Shown here in pieces: positions 62,387 through 64,000 of a stretch of DNA of 64,000 bases. Numbering within the stretch: position 1 is the stretch's first letter; each line of letters starts with the position of its first letter. The notes beneath the pieces were generated by a model. The model was not told the origin of the DNA. It saw nothing but the letters and a program-made list of their open reading frames with translations, and made no database searches. The stretch is from Phoronis australis (Eukaryota > Phoronida > Phoronidae): positions 277,291 through 341,290 of the forward strand of contig NMRA01000080.1 of NCBI GenBank assembly GCA_002633005.1, in the 5' to 3' direction. The translations under genes and the position numbers were made by a program.

Positions 62387-64000
62387 CCTCTGGTTCTGCA
62401 GATTTGTTGTTGATGGAAGGGACACGAGCCGCTAGTCAAATGCAGATTTAGTGAGGAGCTTGACGTTCACCAGGTGACACAAGTGAAACCCAGTCCTAGC
62501 TGTTGGAATGCATGCATTCAAGTTACTCAGAATTCTTATCTTGCAACTGCGTGTCAGTGAATAATTATCTGTTCTCTGTCTTGTCAGATGCTAAAAAGAG
62601 GAATCTTTCTCCTTTAGTACTACTGGTGAATATCGAGTGGTTCATTATTTCAAGTGCAGTATATGGAAGAAAAGTGAATCATTGTTTAAACGCACAATAT
62701 GAAATTAGTGAGGCAGTGTGGAGATTGCGTCTGTTTAAAATGTGGACAAATGTGTAGCAGGAGACTAAGAGATGGTGTGATGAAATGCGTGTCTGAAGTA
62801 ATTACTGAAGCACAACATGAGACAGACTACTGTGATAGGTTCAACGTGATCTTACGTATCAACATTTTGTTTATTTTAAATGTCGTCCTGTGTGTATCCA
62901 GGGATCAGTGCAATGGGCCCACATGCGCGGCCTGCGCACGTCTAGTACAACATGTATTAGACCGCCTGCAATTATTTTTTTTAATGTCCTTTATTGTGAT
63001 TTTAATGGTTATTTTGTCCGTTTCGGAATGGACCACAACAATAAATGTCGTAAAACGTTTTCACAATTAGAACAAAGTATGTCAAGAAGTAGAAATTTTC
63101 CTGTGACGAATTTCTCAATGAAAATATGGGAAGACGATTGTACTTCCACTTTACAGCAAGGAGGAGAGAATTGTAGCCAATAGACACAGTGGAAAGTGGT
63201 GTTGAAGGGGGGAGGGGGTGACGACCGAGGGCAGCTTTGTGTACTAGGGTCTTGGGCTTTTTATAGCTTTGGGTTCTTGGGGAAACTTAAATCATCGACT
63301 GGTAACATCTCGCCAATTTTCCTAAAGTTGATCCTATTCATTTTTCAAAGGCTTGTAACATTTTTGTGAATGCCACACATTGCTTGATGGTTGCCGTTTT
63401 GTAGAATTTAAAAATGACAACAGCATTCATTCGGACGTACTAATCTTTCTTGAAAAATAAAGAAATAAAGTTTCACATGTCCGCTATATTGTGTCCTAAA
63501 TTGGTGAGATTTTATCGTTACTTGTTTCAGTCGTTTCTCATATAAAATCGTGTTTCTAAAAAACTGTCTTGACTGGAAATAATTTTTTATGGAAATATAT
63601 TTTTCTTTGTCTTTGGCTTGTTCATTTAACAAAGTTGAGTTACCAGTGTTTGCATCAAAATTTAGCAATCAGCAGTATTTTGTTGTCTGAATTTGAAATT
63701 CAGTGAGTATGAAAAATGTTTGTGAAAGTATGGAAGCCCTAAAATCAGTGTATTCTTTTGAAACAATCGTGGACTAGGCTTGAAAATTCTGTGATTGCTC
63801 TGGCTGAAAGAGGGGACATTTTGGGCTCAAAGGGGGATAACTAGTCCATATAGTGGCTTAGAGTTTTGCTGATAGTGTAAATCACCTGGTGTCATTCAGA
63901 TACAACAGGCCTTTTGAAATTGAGATGCAAGGTCAGTGAAAGCAATTCTTTGTGAACACTGCTCTTAACAGTCATACAACTGTCCCATTTGAACTGTGTA
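62387..64000 (+). other. Region downstream of YRDC, probable 3'UTR and intergenic
   Basis: No exons of another gene were recognised. Two overlapping candidate poly(A) signals, AATAAA at 63456-63461 and 63464-63469, are the first strong ones after the stop. They lie within a repeat C1 fragment (63370-63520), so their use is uncertain. The rest shows nothing I can name. Confidence 0.4.

Noticed and set aside
62699-63070. 123-codon frame downstream of YRDC with Cys-rich start and a hydrophobic stretch
   Set aside because: There is no homology, and the position is in the probable YRDC 3'UTR. A conserved protein would be needed to revive it.

Overview
This is a window from an animal nuclear genome. 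Coding sequence is split into short exons with GT/AG borders and matching phases, introns are repeat-rich, and there are no operons. The gene set, the many small DNA transposons and the near-identical neighbouring copies that differ at a few percent of bases suggest a highly polymorphic marine invertebrate, possibly a non-vertebrate deuterostome (amphioxus or acorn worm type). The species is not determined. Single N bases at 20788, 26055, 38250 and 56793 look like contig joins.

Four protein-coding genes were reconstructed by joining exons in phase. (1) 3982-23503, minus: the first about 980 residues of a full-type ABC transporter of subfamily B (P-glycoprotein/MDR type), with TMD1, NBD1, linker and most of TMD2. 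NBD2 lies beyond the left edge. Exons 2 and 3 occur twice in tandem, with an N exactly at the junction. (2) 32152-34904, plus: a three-exon MANSC-domain membrane mucin (signal peptide, MANSC, Thr-rich stalk with a 15-bp coding minisatellite, one TM helix, short tail). (3) 37532-50045, minus: complete 12-exon CDK5RAP1, the radical-SAM enzyme that methylthiolates i6A37 in mitochondrial tRNA. (4) 50297-62386, plus: complete YRDC (Sua5/YrdC family), which makes threonylcarbamoyl-AMP for t6A37. Its exon 3 is present twice.

CDK5RAP1 and YRDC are head to head with about 250 bp between their start codons. Two enzymes acting on the same tRNA nucleotide, position 37, therefore probably share one promoter. 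MANSC1-like and CDK5RAP1 converge; the ABCB gene and MANSC1-like diverge across 8.6 kb of repeat-filled intergenic DNA.

The rest is largely mobile-element debris. There is a four-copy MITE family with 15-bp TIRs and 5-bp target duplications, an approximately 400-bp MITE present in one YRDC-intron copy and absent from the other (3-bp duplication), and a hAT-like element nested in another repeat. There are also foldback elements, a class-II-tRNA-like SINE head, a LINE 3' remnant, a 433-bp intronic tandem repeat with DR1 nuclear-receptor-like sites, and two intronic arrays whose units carry perfect matches to the 14-bp CTCF consensus. No CRISPR array, rRNA or functional tRNA gene was seen.
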